In this document: positions 62,266 through 64,000 of the stretch, in pieces | How positions within the stretch are numbered: position 1 is the stretch's first letter | How the letters are laid out: the number at the start of each line of letters is the position of its first letter | Assembly: GCA_029237695.1 (NCBI GenBank) | Contig: CM055277.1 | Location: forward strand, 42,690,242-42,754,241 | DNA: 64,000 bases | Source of the DNA: Conchocele bisecta | Taxonomy: Eukaryota > Mollusca > Bivalvia > Lucinida > Thyasiridae | Direction: 5' to 3' | Made by a program: the position numbers and the translations under genes | The notes under the pieces: generated by a model | The model's database searches: none | Seen by the model: only the letters and a program-made list of their open reading frames with translations | What the model was told of the DNA's origin: nothing

Positions 62266-62516
62266 ACTAATGGATTGTCCTTATATGAATTTGTTTCATC
62301 ATTATCGAAGTTCATATTCATTATGTCAATTGGTGAAGAGTTGGTATGTTCAGACTCGAGTGGATTGTCCTTATATCCCTGAGCCCACTCACAATCACTC
62401 TCGAAAGTATTCAAGGTGGCTACAAGTTTCTTTTTGCGAAGAACACCTGTAAAAAAACAACAACAGGAATATGTGATCACAAGGTGGTTATGCGAATTAT
62501 TGGTTGGTATGTCCAT
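62253..62516 (-). pseudogene. Upstream acidic-repeat unit
   Basis: Encodes LRKKKLVATLNTFESDCEWA, YKDNPLESEHTNSSPIDIMN and NFDNDETNSYKDNPLVC before a stop. It repeats the KDNPL..SSP..MNMN unit of the neighbouring frame. A one-base deletion near 62265 separates them. A possible acceptor (AACAACAG or ACAG|GTGTTC, about 62450) lies near its start. Confidence 0.45.
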
Positions 62517-62869
62517 ACTAGTTACAACGCAGGTGGGGTGTACTCAAAATTTTGCCGACGAAAAATGCAACAAAAGGTTTTATTGCATTGTAGTCGTTTT
62601 TTTTTCTTATTCTTTTCCATTATTCGTCATTTTGCTTACTGTTCTTTCATTCAAATATGACGTCACTGCATGCCATGCTAGACAATTAAAACAAATATTA
62701 GCCGTATACCCGGCGCGTGTAAGCTAAATACATTGTTAGTGCAGTTGAATATTATATAAATATTACATCCCAGTGAGGGTGACGTGACAGTGGATATTAT
62801 TATACCTCATGATAAATTCTAGGCCTTTCATTGGTCAATTTGCCATCACGTGCTATACATCATTCTGCA

Positions 62870-63412
62870 CTGTATGCCTGAACATACAGTAGAGGGAATG
62901 CACATGCGACGTTTCGCAATGATCGGATGTAAAGAAGTCCAGTTATCGCCTTAAAACGTTTTGATAATGTCGCAAAACGACTTGTTATTTGAATCAAGAT
63001 TAGGCGATTCACACCCATCCACTCTTTGTCTCTTATTCGGCGGCTCGACCACTTCATCATCCTCGTATTCAGAATTATCATCATAGTAATCCAATTCACC
63101 TGGCTCTTCAAGAGCCACCAGTCTCTCTTCCAGTTTGTCTTGTGAAGCTTTAACAGCTCTCAAAATGTTCAACATTTCATCATCATGTTTTTTACTAGTA
63201 CTGCTAGTACTGGGCGAAACTTTTTGTTTTGTTTTGTCATCGGTTTTCGCGACTAATATTTCGCTAGAAAAAAAAGTATCTTTCGCCATACGAGATGATA
63301 ATCGTTTTCCGGCGGCATTCGCACTCGCAGATTTGGCTTTTGAAAAACTGGCGGAGCCCTTATCTACCTTCTCGGCCACCAAACTGCCGCTATTTTGCGT
63401 TTTTTCCGCCAT
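62870..63412 (-). pseudogene. Retroelement gag-like N-terminus (DIRS-like?)
   Basis: ATG at 63410-63412, MAEKTQNSGSLVAEKVDKGS, then a helical stretch (NILRAVKASQDKLEERLVAL), an acidic patch (DYYDDNSEYEDDEVVEP) and PPNKRQRVDG. About 62990 the frame must change to reach SRFATLSKRFKAITG. The layout (helix, acidic patch, PPxKRxR, LSKRFK) resembles gag-like proteins of tyrosine-recombinase retrotransposons in invertebrates. The remainder of such an element is absent. Assignment is tentative. Confidence 0.4.
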
Positions 63413-63764
63413 ATCAAATTGTCAATTGTGCACACTACGTACACACGACAAACGTCCCTATATAAAGTCGTACCACGTACAACGGGACGAAACGCGTATA
63501 ATTTTTTATACGTAAACTTCCAACAAAGTTTATATACCTGTTCTAACTGCCTGTACTACGTACAGGATACGTGATTCAACACGATACGTGATTTAATCGA
63601 ACTTCGTTCAACAACACGTTTTTTTCTTTAGCGGAAACGCTAAGCACACTCATGCGCATGCGCGAAGCTCACATCTCGTTTATAGACAAATTTAATTTTT
63701 AAACGAAATAGAATTACAATTGAACTTCACCTTTAAAAGTAAGTTTTGTTTAATTTTTTAATTA
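63413..63764. other. Flank without recognised gene
   Basis: Palindrome-like ATACGTGATTCAACACGATACGTGATTTAA and GCGCATGCGCGAAGC are notable; no gene is supported. Confidence 0.35.
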
Positions 63765-64000
63765 TCTTGTATTCAACCTGTCTGTCCATAATGAGGGAAA
63801 TTCCCTAAATCGGAACTCAATATTTACAGAACTACATGTATATATTTGGTACTGAAATTAGAATATCCTGACCTGATGCCAGGTCCACATCACACTAAAA
63901 TGCAGCTCTATAAGCAATATGATTAGTACAGATCCAATTATTTTTTAATGGGGTATAACATGATTTAGCCCTGAAGTACCAAGGGGTCAAAATGGTACAT
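63765..64000 (+). repeat. R1 repeat copy running off the window
   Basis: TATTCAACCTGTCTGTCCAT, GAGGGAAATTCCCTAAAT and CCTGACCTGATGCCAGGTCC are collinear with other R1 copies. Confidence 0.65.

Larger units (their letters stand above)
60911..62516 (-). pseudogene. Zn-finger/recombinase-like gene, N-terminal part, copy 3
   Basis: In transcript order: an acidic repeat region (62516-61850), a C2H2-like finger (VYDSFHACLYCGQLRQHINV, then HMKTH), a second finger-like unit (GPCPCCKEWM and then MKSHYLKCQKSADK), and a helical domain (KDSRIIALGDSWQRR, SEHMRLMARLLVTLRSLDEE). From family knowledge, C2H2 units followed by an 'R..D..I...G....MR.LARLL..R' region form the N-terminal half of proteins whose C-terminal half is the tyrosine-recombinase-like module seen at 10145-22885. 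Frames shift near 62265, 61530 and 61425, so it is a pseudogene or error-damaged. The catalytic half was not found downstream. Confidence 0.55.

Overview
The window is eukaryotic nuclear DNA from an invertebrate, most plausibly a bivalve mollusc. Split genes with GT/AG introns and no operons show that it is eukaryotic. The bivalve call is an inference from repeat style: ~160 bp core-repeat arrays next to (GGAC)n microsatellites, which resemble the 'pearl'/BIV160-type elements known from oysters and other bivalves, plus dense small inverted-repeat elements and a CR1/Jockey-like LINE. No bacterial or organellar gene was seen. Nearly all recognisable coding sequence is related to mobile elements or to uncharacterised, expanded gene families, and all of the genes lie on the minus strand except the LINE.

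Layout from left to right. 1.9-7.8 kb: a six-exon minus-strand gene with a DDE (RNase H-fold) transposase-like core and Cys-rich C-terminal exons. Its 2-kb central exon is open except for two in-frame TGA codons. 8.9-10.1 kb: ~158 bp tandem repeats between inverted TAGCTCGACTA ends. 10.1-22.9 kb: phase-compatible exons of a tyrosine-recombinase-like gene, with an unrelated exon (18.4-18.6 kb) inside its largest intron. 11.5-13 kb: TTGGGTA-rich tandem repeats. 23-28 kb: satellites, including a 32-bp minisatellite, and palindromic elements. 28.6-31.4 kb: a gene with an 11-residue Gln-rich repeat, a coiled coil and a BEN-like end. 32.5-35.8 kb: the 5' half of a second DDE-like gene without the catalytic exon. 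36.9-37.6 kb: a second copy of the C-terminal domain of the recombinase-like gene. 40.2-45.7 kb: a giant inverted structure of two opposed 162-bp arrays around a 500-N assembly gap. 45.9-48.8 kb: a decayed LINE. 49.5-56.7 kb: a second Gln-rich gene (12-residue repeats). 55.2-59.0 kb: terminal-inverted-repeat (TIR) elements. 59.6-60.0 kb: a BEN-like exon. 60.9-62.5 kb: the zinc-finger/N-terminal part of a third recombinase-like gene. 62.9-63.4 kb: a retroelement gag-like N-terminus.

The genes fall into three recurring families, each present two or three times in a broken or partial state: DDE-like, tyrosine-recombinase-like, and Gln-rich/BEN-like. Exon joins were worked out by hand from splice signals and codon phase. 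Several joins fit perfectly. Others need a one-base correction, which may be real decay or an assembly error; error-like indels are obvious in the arrays at 40.8-41.7 and 53.0-54.0 kb. Names were assigned by reading motifs, not by database search.
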